Below are positions 1-10,283 of a stretch of DNA of 21,447 nt, in pieces; the stretch's first letter is position 1; every line of letters starts with the position of its first letter. Source of the stretch: Pelargonium cotyledonis (lineage: Eukaryota > Streptophyta > Magnoliopsida > Geraniales > Geraniaceae); the NCBI GenBank assembly GCA_036897625.1, contig JAYMTA010001162.1:1-21447 (forward strand), written 5' to 3'. Below the pieces are notes generated by a model that was not told where the DNA came from, did not search any database, and saw only the letters and a list, made by a program, of their open reading frames with translations. The position numbers and the translations under genes were made by a program.

Positions 1-895
1 TAATAATTAATAAATTTTAACAAACACATTTAATTAATGAATAATTTTGTATAATAATTCAAAATAATGATAATATATTTAAATTTCCAAAATTAAACTT
101 TTATTATAACTTTATTTTTCTATTGATTATGATTTACTTACCTTATTTTATATTTGGACTAATTTTATAATTATAAAAAATTATGTGTCAAAACTAAAAC
201 TTTGATGATGTGGCGTAATAATACGCATTATAAACCTGTTTTTTGGTTCAGTTTTTATAGTATGTATAGATTTTATATAAGTCAACTGATATACATTTTA
301 TCCTTTATTTTATCTAGTGTACTCTTCATTTATAATATAGATCACCAAACAAAAGTATTTAAAAAATAATAATATATACAACCACTTTATGTTATTTAAT
401 TAAAATTAGTTGAGTTCGATTATCCATATTTATACATCAACAATACTTGCAAAAGTAAAATAATTGTATTGTATCACTTCAGAAAATTAAATAAAACAAA
501 GAAGAAAATATTATTGTAATATAAATCTCGAAAATGAATGCACTTTTATTTGTTAAACAAGGGATTGGATTAAGTAGCTGTTGATTTGAATTTTCAAATA
601 CGGAGTATAAACTTCCGACAAATTGGTTGCGGGGATGGGAGTTGGAGTCCGTCACAAATATTTTATTCCAAAACTGCAATAATTCCTGCACATTATCCAT
701 TTATTTATCTTTTGTGGTCAATGATATATATAAACATTGCTGTCTTGTACTTGTGCAAATATAATAATTCACCGAGATATGTTGGACTAAGCGATTTGAG
801 CATTTTGAATATTTTTTAAGGTCTTGTATTCAAGCAAATTTTTTGTAGTGATATTCAAACTAAGAAATACATTGACCTAATATCTGTAAAATCAT
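1..895. other. AT-rich intergenic DNA, no gene seen
   Basis: This stretch is strongly AT-rich. The open frames of about 75 codons at 479-700 (-) and 586-819 (+) overlap on opposite strands, have low-complexity compositions and resemble nothing I know, so I do not call them. The last part (835-893) is an imperfect copy of sequence found just right of the LINE cluster (6909-6967). The 10 bases 896-905 are the left target-site duplication of the outer LINE. Confidence 0.7.
835..893 (+). repeat. Imperfect direct repeat flanking the LINE cluster, left copy
   Basis: The segment shares blocks tgatattcaa, ctaa, taatat and tgtaaaat, in the same order and nearly the same spacing, with 6909-6967 on the other side of the LINEs. 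Both copies lie outside the 10-bp target-site duplications, so this is not part of the insertion footprint. It looks like an older local duplication whose first copy was hit at its right edge by the outer LINE. Confidence 0.5.
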
Positions 896-905
896 TTAGG
901 AGTGT
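896..905. repeat. Target-site duplication of outer LINE, left copy
   Basis: The 10-mer ttaggagtgt at 896-905 is repeated exactly at 6887-6896, where it directly follows the A-run that ends the outer LINE. Exact repeats of this length at the two ends, with one directly after poly(A), are the footprint of target-primed reverse transcription. Confidence 0.8.
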
Positions 906-1060
906 CTTTTTCCACATCTTCTGTCAAAGCGCTTTGGGATATCTGTAAGAACTTGGGAGCCCGAGCTTGTGGACCAGAGTTTGTGGTTATCGATCGGCTT
1001 TGGGTTATCGAGTCCAGAACGCGTACTTAGTCTTTTTTTTTTTGCGTCGACATTCTCGTA

Positions 1061-1300
1061 ATGTGTTTTCTCTCCTAAAACATTCGAGGTGCGATGACGC
1101 AGCTCAATAGGGATCGTCCTCGGTCTCTCTTACGGTAACTTAAACCAGGTATGGTCTCTCTTCAGGAGAGCAAACTGCAAGCCCTCACCTCTTTCTCGGG
1201 TAAGAGTTTCTGGAATATTCAATATGTGGATTTTTGTTTCTTGCCATCAAATGGATGCTTTGGGGGTATTATCACGCTTTGGGATTCCAATTATTTCCCG
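1061..1300 (+). pseudogene. Outer LINE ORF2, N-terminal endonuclease fragment
   Basis: Eighty codons from an ATG at 1061 match the start of the inner LINE's ORF2 almost residue for residue: MC-LS, NIRG, RDR-RSL, SLQESKLQ (inner LQETKLQ) and FGGIITLWDS (inner LGGIISLRDS). This is the start of an apurinic-like (EEP fold) endonuclease, including the Glu of the QE-K motif. Stops replace the Trp of SWNIRG and the Trp after RSL. The frame ends at codon 80, exactly where the inner LINE begins with a T-run. It is a dead fragment with no independent function. Confidence 0.75.
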
Positions 1301-1379
1301 TTTTTTTTATCAGCAATAAGTAACTTTTATTACGTAAACACGAAAGCTATAATAAAAGTAAAAGAACGGGTGCCGAACA

Positions 1380-4300
1380 CTAAATCAAACACGAAATAAG
1401 ATCGACTACCCAAGCATCAAAGCCAAAAGAAGCATCAAAAGTACTATCAATACAAGAAACCAATGAAAGAAGAAAAGCCTGGATACGAAGAGTCGTGTCC
1501 TTCACTGACGGGAAATTGTCTTGAAACACTAGCCCGTTCCGAGCTAGCCAAATGAACCATAGAGTTGCTAGACAAGCAGTTTCCCAAATCTTCCCGCCAA
1601 GTTTACTGGTTGAGTAAAAGATAGACGACCAAGAGGTGATTAGCTGCAAGCATGAACCGGGCATGGCATCCACTACCCCCCACCAATTGAAGACGACCCC
1701 CCATACTTTACGAGTCCAATAATAGTGTAACAGCAAATGAGACGAGGTCTTGATTTCCGCATCATATAACCGGCAGTAGCAGTCCGAAATAACAGGAATA
1801 ATTTTTCGAAACACAGGAAAATGCTTACAAGGAATACTCTCTAAAGCCGCGAGCCATGCAAAGCATTGTAATTTTGGCGGAATGAACGGATGCCATATAG
1901 TTTTATGGAAAGCAAGACGGACATGAGGCAAAGTAAAATAGAGAGAATCGAAAGCCTTAGAAGTGGAAAATTTACCCGAGCTTGTGTGTCGCCAAACCTG
2001 TCGATTCGGGACAGCTAGAGCGAGGTTAGTGGCGGCCAGGTCTGTCAACAGCGATTCCAGCAAGTCTTCCTCGCTGGTACGCAGGTGGCGCAGGAAGAAG
2101 GAGGCCGCTGACGGTGATCGGAGGCTTCAACAACCTCTTGTACAGAGACGGATTGACGGACAACAATCTGGAACAAGCGCGGGTAAGTGAATTTCAAGGG
2201 GGTATCCAGCAACCAGCAGTCAAGCCAAAAATGACACCGAGTACCGTTACCCACAATCCACTTGATTGAATTAGAACCCATCAAGTCCATGAAACCCGAA
2301 AGAAACCGAAGGTCGAGCAAGGCTTTCATTACCAGCGAAGGATTGAGAGCACATACTTCTTCAAGAGACCACGAAGAAGAAGACCACCCATATTTCTCAC
2401 ATAATATGGATTTCCATAACGAAACCCGACTGAGTCGAGAAACTCCACCACCACTCTGAGAGGAGGCTGACATTAGCCAAATGAAGCTGACGAATACCAA
2501 GACCACCATGAATGCGCCTTTGAACTACCCGCTCCCATTTAACTTTACAAAAACCACGTCTCAAGGCGTAAGTGACCCAAAGAAAGCGTCTCTCAATAGC
2601 TTCAAGCGAGTCAATAACTTTTTTCGGAGCTTTAAATAGGGACATATAAAACAAGGGCAGTGAGACAAGAGCCGAACGAATAAGAGTGACACGACCACCC
2701 ACAGAGAAATACTTAGCTTACCAAAGAGGTAATTTTTTTCTCAAACTTGCCAATGATACTCGACCAAGAGCTTACCAACCGTGGATTACACCCCAAATTA
2801 AATCCCAACTAATTAATTGGAAAAGTGGCTATTTGGCAGCTAAGGGACGCTGCTAGCCGGATCAGCCGATCCTGGTGGATAGTGATGCCAACAATGCGAG
2901 ACTTAGTGAAATTAATTTTGAGTCCCGAAGCAACCTCGAACATATGCAAAACATCATGGACATTTGAGATATAGTAATCCAAATCAGACAAGTCCAATAA
3001 CAATATTGTATAATCAGCAAATTGCAAGTATGAAAGGGAAGTAGTGCCAACCCGAATACCTCGAAATAGCCCCTGAGCTTCCGATTTCATAAGGAGCAAA
3101 TATAAGGCTTCTGCAACTATTATGAAGAGATACGGCGAGAGCGAGCATCCCTGCTTGATACCCCTAGAAGAACGAAACTCATCTGATGGAGACCCATTTA
3201 TCAATACTGAGATATAAGAAATCAAACATGTTCGGACCCAAAATCGGTACTTTGATCCAAACCCCATTGATTCGAGACAAAAATCAATGAAATCCCAGTT
3301 TAACCAATCAAATGCCTGCTAAAAATCAAGCTTCTATTCAACAAATTCGAGCTTCTGAGATTGGGCTAAATGAATCACCTCTCCTGCAATCAAGACACTA
3401 TCAAGTAGCTGTCGATCTTTGATAAATGCCCTTTGAGAGTCACTGATGAGATCTCCAATAAAAGGTTTAAGGCGATTAGCCAATAATTTGGTTACAGTTT
3501 TGTAAGGAGCAGTCACCAAACTAATTGGCCGGTATTCCTTGAAGGATTGGGGAGAAGCTACCTTCGGTATCAAGGCCAGAAAAGCGGAACTAAATCCTTT
3601 ACTAAGATCACCGGTGTTCATATAAGACTGAACAAAAGATAGAATATCGGGCTGAATGATGTCCCAATATGTTTGATAAAAGTGAAGATTGAACTCGTCC
3701 GGACCTGGAGCCCTGGAACCATCAAGCCCAAAGATGACCGCTTTAAGCTCATTGAGACTAATAGGCCTTTCAAGGCTATCCCGGGCAGCGGGGGATAAAA
3801 ATTTGAAGCCTAGATTGTTGAAAAACAAGTTGTCCGTTGATATAGAAAAGAGACGAGACAAGAAATAATTTTTGGCAATCGACTTAACCCGACTCGGGTC
3901 CTCAACCTAGACTCCGGCTTCCATGATACCTGCTAGAGAATTTTGAGCAGTTTAGTAAGAGGCAAACCGGTGAAAATACTTGGTGTTCTTGTCCCCGTCA
4001 GCCAACCATCAAACACGAGACCGCTGCTTCCAAAAACTAGACAATTCACGAGATTTTTTATGAAGCTCAACAAGTAGGGCGTTACGGCCGGCAACCTTCG
4101 AGTCCGTGAGGCTGCGCTGATCAACTATGTGGTCAAGATCATCGACTGCTCTCTCCAAGTTTGCAACCTGCTCATCGACACGCCTGAAAGTTTTAGAATT
4201 CCAGACCTTGAGTTTCACTTTGAAAAGTGACAAATTTTTCCACAACCTGTACCGGGGCCTATGCTCAGAAGAAACCGAGGACCATACTTCCTTTACCTAT

Positions 4301-5028
4301 CTCGAAAAGACGGATGTCCAACCCAACAATTGAGGAACTGAAATGGCTTGGGACCCCAATCAATGTTCGAAACAGACAAAGAGATCGGACAATGATCCGA
4401 ACCATCAAGAGATGAAGGTCAAGTTGATGAAATGATAATGCGATCTATGCAACTGGCGTTGGAGTTAGGCCCATACCATGTATAAAATATCCCACGAAGA
4501 GGCAAATAAAAAAAAACACCTGTCGATAAAAGAATTAAATGCCACTGTGTCTAAGGTCGAGATTATACTATTTGAACGCTCACATGCAAAGCGGACCGAA
4601 TTGAAATCACCAACAATGATACAAGGCAACTGCGATGAATCAACTACCGAATAAATTATGTCCCACAAAGAAGCCCTAGCCAGTTCTGAAGAAGGAGCAT
4701 AAACGTTAATCAGAATACATTGGCAGCTAAAAGTGTGCCAATAGCCGGTCAATGCCACAAAATTTTGTTTAATAATCGAGGAGCTCAAATAGAATATGGA
4801 GGAGTCCCGAAGAGAAATAATACCACCCAACCTACCCACCGAGGGCGATAGAGCAAATTGAAGAGTCTGATGATGCCAGAAGCTCGAGACTGAGAATGAC
4901 GAGAGATCTTGAAGTTTGGTTTCTTGTAAAAATACCACACTTGGCTTTGAATCCCAAATGAGAGACCTGAGACGGTCTCTCTTATGCTGCGCCAATACAC
5001 CACGAATATTCCACGAGAGTAAACACAT
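1380..5028 (-). pseudogene. Inner LINE ORF2: endonuclease, reverse transcriptase, zf-RVT (broken)
   Basis: ORF2 would make a protein of about 1200 residues that nicks the target and copies the element's RNA. The endonuclease (5028 to about 4360) shows LSWNIRG, LQETK, NVYAPS, VGDFNSV and, in another frame, SDHCPI. The reverse transcriptase (about 3860-2700) shows SRAPGPDEFN, EYRPISL, SQRAFIKDRQ, GIKQGCSLSPYLF and a catalytic box reading FADY instead of FADD (3010-3021). The C-terminal zf-RVT region (about 2010-1650) shows VWRHTSSGKFSTSKAF and HPFIPPKLQCFAWLA. The reading frame changes near 4465-4245, 2700, 2500 and 2060. In-frame stops occur after the endonuclease, before the RT and between RT blocks, so no functional protein is possible. 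Confidence 0.85.
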
Positions 5029-5407
5029 CTCTGGGTAATAGCGCAGACCTTATGGAGTTATTCAGGTAGCCCGGCTTCGATAACACGAAGCCGTTCAATG
5101 ATCGCACCTTCCGAGCCCACAAATCTTCCCCTGAAACCCACGCAAACGGCCCAGACAGCCTCGCGAGACTTAGCCGGCGATGAGAGTGATTCACTGCATA
5201 TAATAACAGCAATGTTGGGGTTATTAAACGGCACCAGAAGGTAATATTACACAGGTTTTGCGGTATGTTGCTGGAAGTGGTCGCCGGAAGTAAGGCCGGT
5301 GACTTTGACTGCTCCATAGCCATCTGTGAAACCTGATTGCCAGTTGGAACGACCTGCATGGCTAGGTTTACGTGAGTAGTGTCTCGGTTGGCGTCTGATT
5401 TTTGAGC

Positions 5408-6564
5408 CTACGGGCTCTTACCCGGCCTAACAGAGTTGGATGCCTCAAGAGGCCCATCCAAATTGTGAACACCAGTGTTATTTGGTGCATCAGGAGGCCC
5501 ATCACCAACTACGTCACCAAGAAGGAGATTTTCTTGAACCTCAGTAATCCTGGTGCCCCCGCCAGGACCCAACAGCCGTGGACTCAAGTTGGACATAGAA
5601 TCATCGTCCCATGTCAGCTCAGGGAAAGACGATAAAGCAGAGCCGGAGAAGTCTTCTACTGCTACAGAGAATGAATTATTCCCCATCATCAAATTAAGTT
5701 GCTCCGAAAGGGGAAGGAAAGAATTTCGATAAATCAGAACAAAATCTTGATCAAGAAAAAGGCCAGTCAAAGAACTTGGATGAGCATAAATAAACTCCCC
5801 GTTACGTTTAGCAACATCCATGAATGTATTTACATGCCATGCATGGAATGGCACACCACGAATAGAGAGTCAGGCGTATCGACCGCCTTTACGTTTGAAC
5901 CGGTTCCAGTCGTAGAAATGCACAAACCATTACGAGACCCAAGCCCAATTCATTTCCTTCATTGAGTTCATCAATAGTTTATCATCGAAGGATATGACAA
6001 AAACGCGATTACCCAGAGTATGCATAGAAATCCCGATTGGTCCCTGAGAGTTAATAGAATCATGGAGCGAATCAGCAGAGACAGAATGCCTGGAAATTGC
6101 TAAAACACTCCAACGAATCGAGTCCAACACAGATTTCGTGGAAAATCCCTTGCAGACTTTCGGTTTCACAGCAAAAATAACCTCAGACGATTGAATTGGA
6201 GGCCGTGGAGCACGTTTTCTGAAGGATCGATTCCCCAAATTGGTACCTGAACCCTGATTTACTGTGAATCTTTCTTGCCAGAGTTAGAAGCTTGGACGGA
6301 ACCGCTAGGCTTGTAAGGTAAGGAACCTTTTGCCCAATCCACAATGAGTCGACGATTAGAGAGCATATACCCGTGCAAAGCTTGCGAGCAAAATTCTGTA
6401 ACCAACTCGGAGACTTGTTTTTTGGGAGATTTCCGAACTATAGAGTGTCTTTAGGAAAGGATGCTGGCTCTGGCGGCTGCCTGCCCGCAGAGTTGCGACG
6501 CCGGATAGGGTTGCAGCTTCTTACTTGAGCTATCTTTCCTGGAACAAGTGCCTATTTTTGTCAT
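5408..6564 (-). pseudogene. Inner LINE ORF1, DUF4283-like RNA-binding protein (broken)
   Basis: The 5' ORF of plant L1 elements encodes an RNA-binding chaperone that packages the element RNA. A candidate start ATG is at 6564, seven bases inside the proposed 5' end. Recognisable blocks are LGNRVFVISFDDKLLMNSM (near 6000) and PFHAWHVNTFMDVAKRNGEF (from 5854), which follow the pattern of the DUF4283 domain in related elements. I see no zinc knuckle. There is an early in-frame stop near 6450, another near 6260, and at least two frame changes. The tail is low-complexity and ends at a stop at 5408. The domain assignment rests on remembered family patterns. Confidence 0.6.
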
Positions 6565-6571
6565 ATGACGA

Positions 6572-6840
6572 ATTTCCCATTTTCTTCGTCGATTATAGAT
6601 TGAGACAATTTCGGGATATTGGAATTCACGTTATGGCATATTTGGTTGGCACAGAATGCTCTAGTCTTTCGTCATCAGGCCCCGAGTTTGGCGGACACGC
6701 TCCTTAGCTTTAAGAGTTTTGTTTTTTCCCTAGTTCCATGCTTGGTTGATAACTTTGATTCGTCTTTTTCTAGTTGGCTTCTAGATCATATCCCATGCTT
6801 GGACTTTTGGTTGAGATTGTTCTCTTGTACTTTTATTTAA
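6572..6840 (+). pseudogene. Outer LINE, resumed endonuclease stub fused to ORF2 C-terminus
   Basis: Right of the inner LINE the outer element resumes. Codons from 6571 read NFPFSSSIID then, after a stop, DNF, matching the inner LINE's endonuclease stretch IFYLSSSIIKQNF exactly at the point where the left fragment stopped. From about 6622 the sequence jumps to the end of ORF2: TLWHIWLAQNALVF corresponds to the inner LINE's TLWFIWLARNGLVF, and the frame ends at a stop at 6838-6840. The jump marks an internal deletion of about 3 kb removing the rest of the endonuclease, the RT and most of zf-RVT. Confidence 0.7.
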
Positions 6841-6886
6841 CCTTAGGGTCTATTAATAAAAAGTATCGCTCGCTTATTTAAAAAAA

Positions 6887-6896
6887 TTAGGAGTGT
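6887..6896. repeat. Target-site duplication of outer LINE, right copy
   Basis: Exact copy of the 10-mer at 896-905, placed directly after the seven-A tail (6880-6886) of the outer LINE. Confidence 0.8.
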
Positions 6897-6908
6897 GCAA
6901 ACGGATTT

Positions 6909-6967
6909 CGAATTTTTCTATGATATTCAAGCTAATAAATAATTAAATGTAATATATGTAAAATAAT
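6909..6967 (+). repeat. Imperfect direct repeat flanking the LINE cluster, right copy
   Basis: Partner of 835-893. Shared blocks include tgatattcaa, ctaat, taatat and tgtaaaat. It lies just outside the right target-site duplication. A short (TA)n run follows at 7017-7029. Confidence 0.5.
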
Positions 6968-7178
6968 TAATAATTACTACTATTAAGTGTTTTTATTATT
7001 TAATTAACAATTCAGTATATATATATATACTGACAAATGAAATTTTATACTATCTAAAATATTTTGAGTTTGACAGTTGATTTAAAATATTTTTTCTGGA
7101 TCATGTTTAGATGATATATTTCTGATTTAATACCAGAAGTCCATTTCTCTTATACATTCGGCACATGAGGTGCATTAT

Positions 7179-7269
7179 GAACTGTCATAGGAGAAATTGA
7201 TTTAAGGTGTTTGCTCCTCCCGAGTTCTCAGATTCGAGTCTCGGTTGATACGCTTTATTAAAAAAACAC
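7179..7269 (+). mobile_element. Short tRNA-derived SINE with target-site duplications
   Basis: This 91-bp element contains a polymerase III B box, gattcgagtct (7231-7241), preceded by a tRNA-like segment (ttaaggtgtttgctcctccc) and ending in ttattaaaaaaacac. It is flanked by gaggtgcattat (7167-7178) and gaggtgcgttgt (7270-7281), which match at 10 of 12 positions and fit an aged target-site duplication. Plant SINEs are usually 100-250 bp, so this copy may be little more than the tRNA head plus tail. The A box is not clear. Confidence 0.55.
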
Positions 7270-7281
7270 GAGGTGCGTTGT

Positions 7282-9040
7282 TAAGAAATCTCACATCTAA
7301 TGGAAATGAAATCAGTCACCACTTGAAATATTAGTTGAGTTGTCCACCTATAATTTTAAAATTTTAGGTTAAGGTCGAGTTAAATATGATATCAATATAT
7401 CATAATTGGTTCTATAATTAGACCTAATGCTCTGTCTGTCTTGACTTCTGACTGAAATCTAACTATCTATGTGAGACCCAAGTACTGTTTTCTCTTATCC
7501 AACTTATACGTGAGAAAAAATGTCGTAATACTCCCGACTTAACTCCACTATCTACTAGAGACCCGTAAACATTTATTTTATTCAAGCTACAATGGTGTCC
7601 ATAAAATTTAATTACCCATTGTCAAAGCAAACAAAAACACTAACTATCTTGATACTCCATTAGATTTGTCAACATTATTTTCTATTGAAAATTAGATTTG
7701 TAGGTAAGCAAGTCCCTATGAAAAATAAAGTTAAAAAATGTAGAGAAGCTACTATTGGACATACCATTTCAAGAAGTGGGTGCAAATCCATGCAATAATA
7801 ATATGTAATATTATATGATTCTTTTATAAAATTATATGATTCTTTGATAAAATAAAAATAAGAGGTAGATTATATAGTATGATAAATTCCTCTCTTATTA
7901 TAGAAAGGAACAATAGGGTTGTGGTTGAGATCTATTCAGTCCTTTCTTTAAATAGAAAATGGTGTGAGCATCCTTCATTTGTCTCCAAAAGCCACTCGCA
8001 TCATGTGCAAGTGGTACCCTTTATTTTACTATAAAATCCACCAACCAAGAACTCAAGAAATGGACTCCTCTTTTGCATGTTTTGGACCAATAAATTAATT
8101 GGTGGGTTTTATTTTGTTGATTAAATTAATTGTATGGATAAGAAGAAGATTAGGCCTTACTAATTTGATTTAAATTTGGGTTTGAGGACCACAATTGACC
8201 TATTAGTTTAATGTTTTGAGGGATTGGTGCATGTATCTCGCACACAACATTGAATTGAATTGTTTTACTAGAAAGAGCGATTATGATCGAAAAGTTATGG
8301 ATTTTGCGGAAAATTTAAGTTATGCAGATGTGGACCCTTTTATGATGACATGATCCCCACCTCATTAATATATTATCATAGTTTACTTGACATTATCATG
8401 GTGTAAATATAATATTTTTATGACCTCACATCCAATCAATCGCATAACTACACATCGATCTCTTTATCCATTATGTTCGTACACGAACCTTCTTACCCTT
8501 ATGGACAAGAGATCTTTCATTTCTCACATTTACATATCCCCGTTTTACATATTTTAACAATTGGTAGACATTTTTATTCTTACGTATGAGGTAAAATGTA
8601 GAACACAAGTCATAAGTTTTACGTCATGGTGTGCACGCCTAACTTTAGAGCTCTCAATTGGACTCAAGTACATTAAATAAATTGGATCATGATTGAAGTA
8701 TTTTACTCAATTGTTAGACGTACAAGATGCACATTGTTTTAAGCTTATTTCGACCTTTCGAAAAGATATTGAGTATCTGTACCGAATTGTTCAGTAAAAT
8801 TGAAGTACAATCTATACATGTGTGTTTTTTCATAGTTGAACGGATTTATAATATTGTTGACTAATCCCTATAACATATTTTCATTGATTGGCAATGTCTA
8901 AGAAAAAACACATGCAAACAAAGTTGGAATTATGATTCTCTGAGCAAATCACTTTTTTTTTTTAACACCAGGGATTAAGTCACTTCATTAACACTGTAAT
9001 TCTCTTATCAATATACTACAAAATACATGCAAAATACTAA
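7282..9040. other. AT-rich intergenic DNA, no gene seen
   Basis: I see no open frame with coding character and no recognisable protein fragment. Much of 7282-7600 reads like an old dispersed repeat (tctcacatctaatggaaatg and following), but I cannot classify it. The rest is AT-rich with short homopolymer runs. Confidence 0.6.
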
Positions 9041-9474
9041 TGACTTGTTTAGTTATGGAGAATTTCCTCTAGTTTTTTCAGGAAGTTGTTTTCAAAAACC
9101 TGAAAAACTTGTTTAGTAGAACAGTTTTCTATTTGAAAAATGGAAAATTGTAAATCAATTTTCCAAAGTAACTTGAAAATGGAAAATTGTTTTTTTTTTT
9201 TTTGAGTTTTCCAAACAAAAAATTCATTTTTCCAATACCCATTTTTACTTCTTTTTTTTCATGTCTCACTAAGCATCTGTTATGTGTAATGTTGTTATCT
9301 ACCGATTTAAATTAATTATACTTTGCCTAATTCTAATTTAGAATCACAATAAATAAAAATGAAAAAATGTTACAACTAAACAGATTTTAAAAGTTTTTTT
9401 TAGAGAACAAAAAGCTGAAAACGGAAACATAAAAGAAAAAACAAAAATTGTTTCTTACAACTAAACGGAACCTA
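9041..9474. mobile_element. Possible MITE with long imperfect inverted ends
   Basis: The left end (tgacttgtttagtta, from 9041) and the right end (ttacaactaaacggaacct, to about 9473) are imperfect inverted copies sharing GTTTAGTT. Each end has a second inner copy of the same motif: cttgtttagtagaaca at 9109-9124 on the left and tgttacaactaaacaga at 9368-9384 on the right. The interior is AT-rich without coding capacity. The arrangement resembles a non-autonomous DNA transposon of hAT or Mutator type, but I could not define a clean target-site duplication, so superfamily and exact ends are open. Confidence 0.4.
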
Positions 9475-10283
9475 ACAAATTCCTATATTCTCTAAGCGCA
9501 AATGTCTTTCACCATTTGTCATCCCAAAAACAGCTAGAGCGCTCATCATTTTGTTAACATATTCGTATTTATTAGATTGCGTGTTGAACATATTTTAGAG
9601 TGTTATATATATTTGATTAATATTTTCCAATGCTATTATATTATTTAATGTGTAATTCAATGTGTATAAAGACTAGTGAAATCAAACGAGTGTAATGTGC
9701 TACTATCTCACATGTGTTTTAAGCCAATATTGACGTTCTAAGGACATGTTTTTTCGGTTATTCAATGACAACTCAAAGATAATGTATATCAAAATAATAA
9801 GAAAACAAACCAAAGTCTACAATTGTATCCAAAAAGAAGAAAAAAATTAAAGCCTACGTTACTCTAGCATATTAAGTCAATTTTAATACACCGTGACGTT
9901 AAAATCAAAGATCCCAAAAAAAAAAATGAAGTATTTTATGTACAAAATCTTAATTTGCATAGACTCCTACTCTCCTTTAAGAGTTTAAGATGATTACACA
10001 TTTTCAACCTAACTTTGTAGATGAATTTTTTATGTCCATACGTTCATAAAGTTGTCACAAGATAATAAATCTAGTAAATTAGATGATGCAAGTCATCAAT
10101 TAATTGGAAAATTCATCATCATAGTTCAAAGTTCTATTCCCATTTAACAAAATTAATTTATTCGTTCTCAAATATGCAATGAAATTATTTTTTTTTGTTC
10201 CAAATATTTTAGAGCCAATTTTAACTCATGGACGTGAAATAACACGAGTCAAAATAATACATCATAATATTATATTATCAATT
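9475..10283. other. AT-rich intergenic DNA, no gene seen
   Basis: Only short open frames occur and none has coding character. There are runs of A and T but no structured repeat that I could delimit. Confidence 0.6.

Larger units (their letters stand above)
1301..6571 (-). mobile_element. Inner L1-type LINE, nearly full length, decayed
   Basis: This is a non-LTR retrotransposon of plant L1 type, read right to left. ORF1 spans about 6564-5408, ORF2 spans 5028-1380, and a short 3' UTR ends in eight A's (T-run 1301-1308 on the + strand). The 5.27 kb length and the presence of both ORFs suggest an essentially complete copy. It sits inside the endonuclease region of a related + strand LINE. The short repeat atttccc (1293-1299 and 6572-6578) flanks it and fits a partly eroded target-site duplication; the outer element's codons continue from one side to the other. 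Its ORFs carry roughly ten or more stops and frame changes in total, so it is an old inactive copy. Its 3' UTR resembles that of the outer LINE (TAATAAAA, then TTATT, then the A-run). Confidence 0.85.
906..6886 (+). mobile_element. Outer L1-type LINE, 5'-truncated and internally deleted, split by a second LINE
   Basis: This + strand non-LTR element begins at 906 inside the region before ORF2. It reads into ORF2 at 1061, is interrupted at 1300 by the - strand LINE, resumes at 6572, and ends with a 3' UTR (tattaataaaaagtatcgct) and an A-run at 6880-6886. The target-site duplication ttaggagtgt lies at both ends. Its 906-1060 part matches the ORF1-ORF2 linker of the inner LINE (for example gttatcga at similar spacing), so the two belong to one family. 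Between the endonuclease part and the last roughly 75 residues of ORF2 about 3 kb is missing, with the junction near 6610-6630. Several in-frame stops make it non-functional. The 5' truncation is typical of incomplete reverse transcription. Confidence 0.8.

Noticed and set aside
479-819. Overlapping open frames of 73 and 77 codons on opposite strands
   Set aside because: AT-rich, low-complexity translations with no family resemblance and no gene structure around them.
1963-2459. Plus-strand open frames at 1963-2190 and 2262-2459
   Set aside because: They are antisense shadows of the inner LINE's ORF2, which shows clear zf-RVT and RT-linked motifs on the - strand.
5402-5965. Plus-strand open frames at 5402-5635 and 5699-5965
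   Set aside because: They are antisense to ORF1 of the inner LINE and have no recognisable content of their own.
906-6886. A novel defence or multi-gene system in the left third
   Set aside because: All recognisable protein fragments there are LINE ORF1, endonuclease, RT and zf-RVT. Nothing points to another system.
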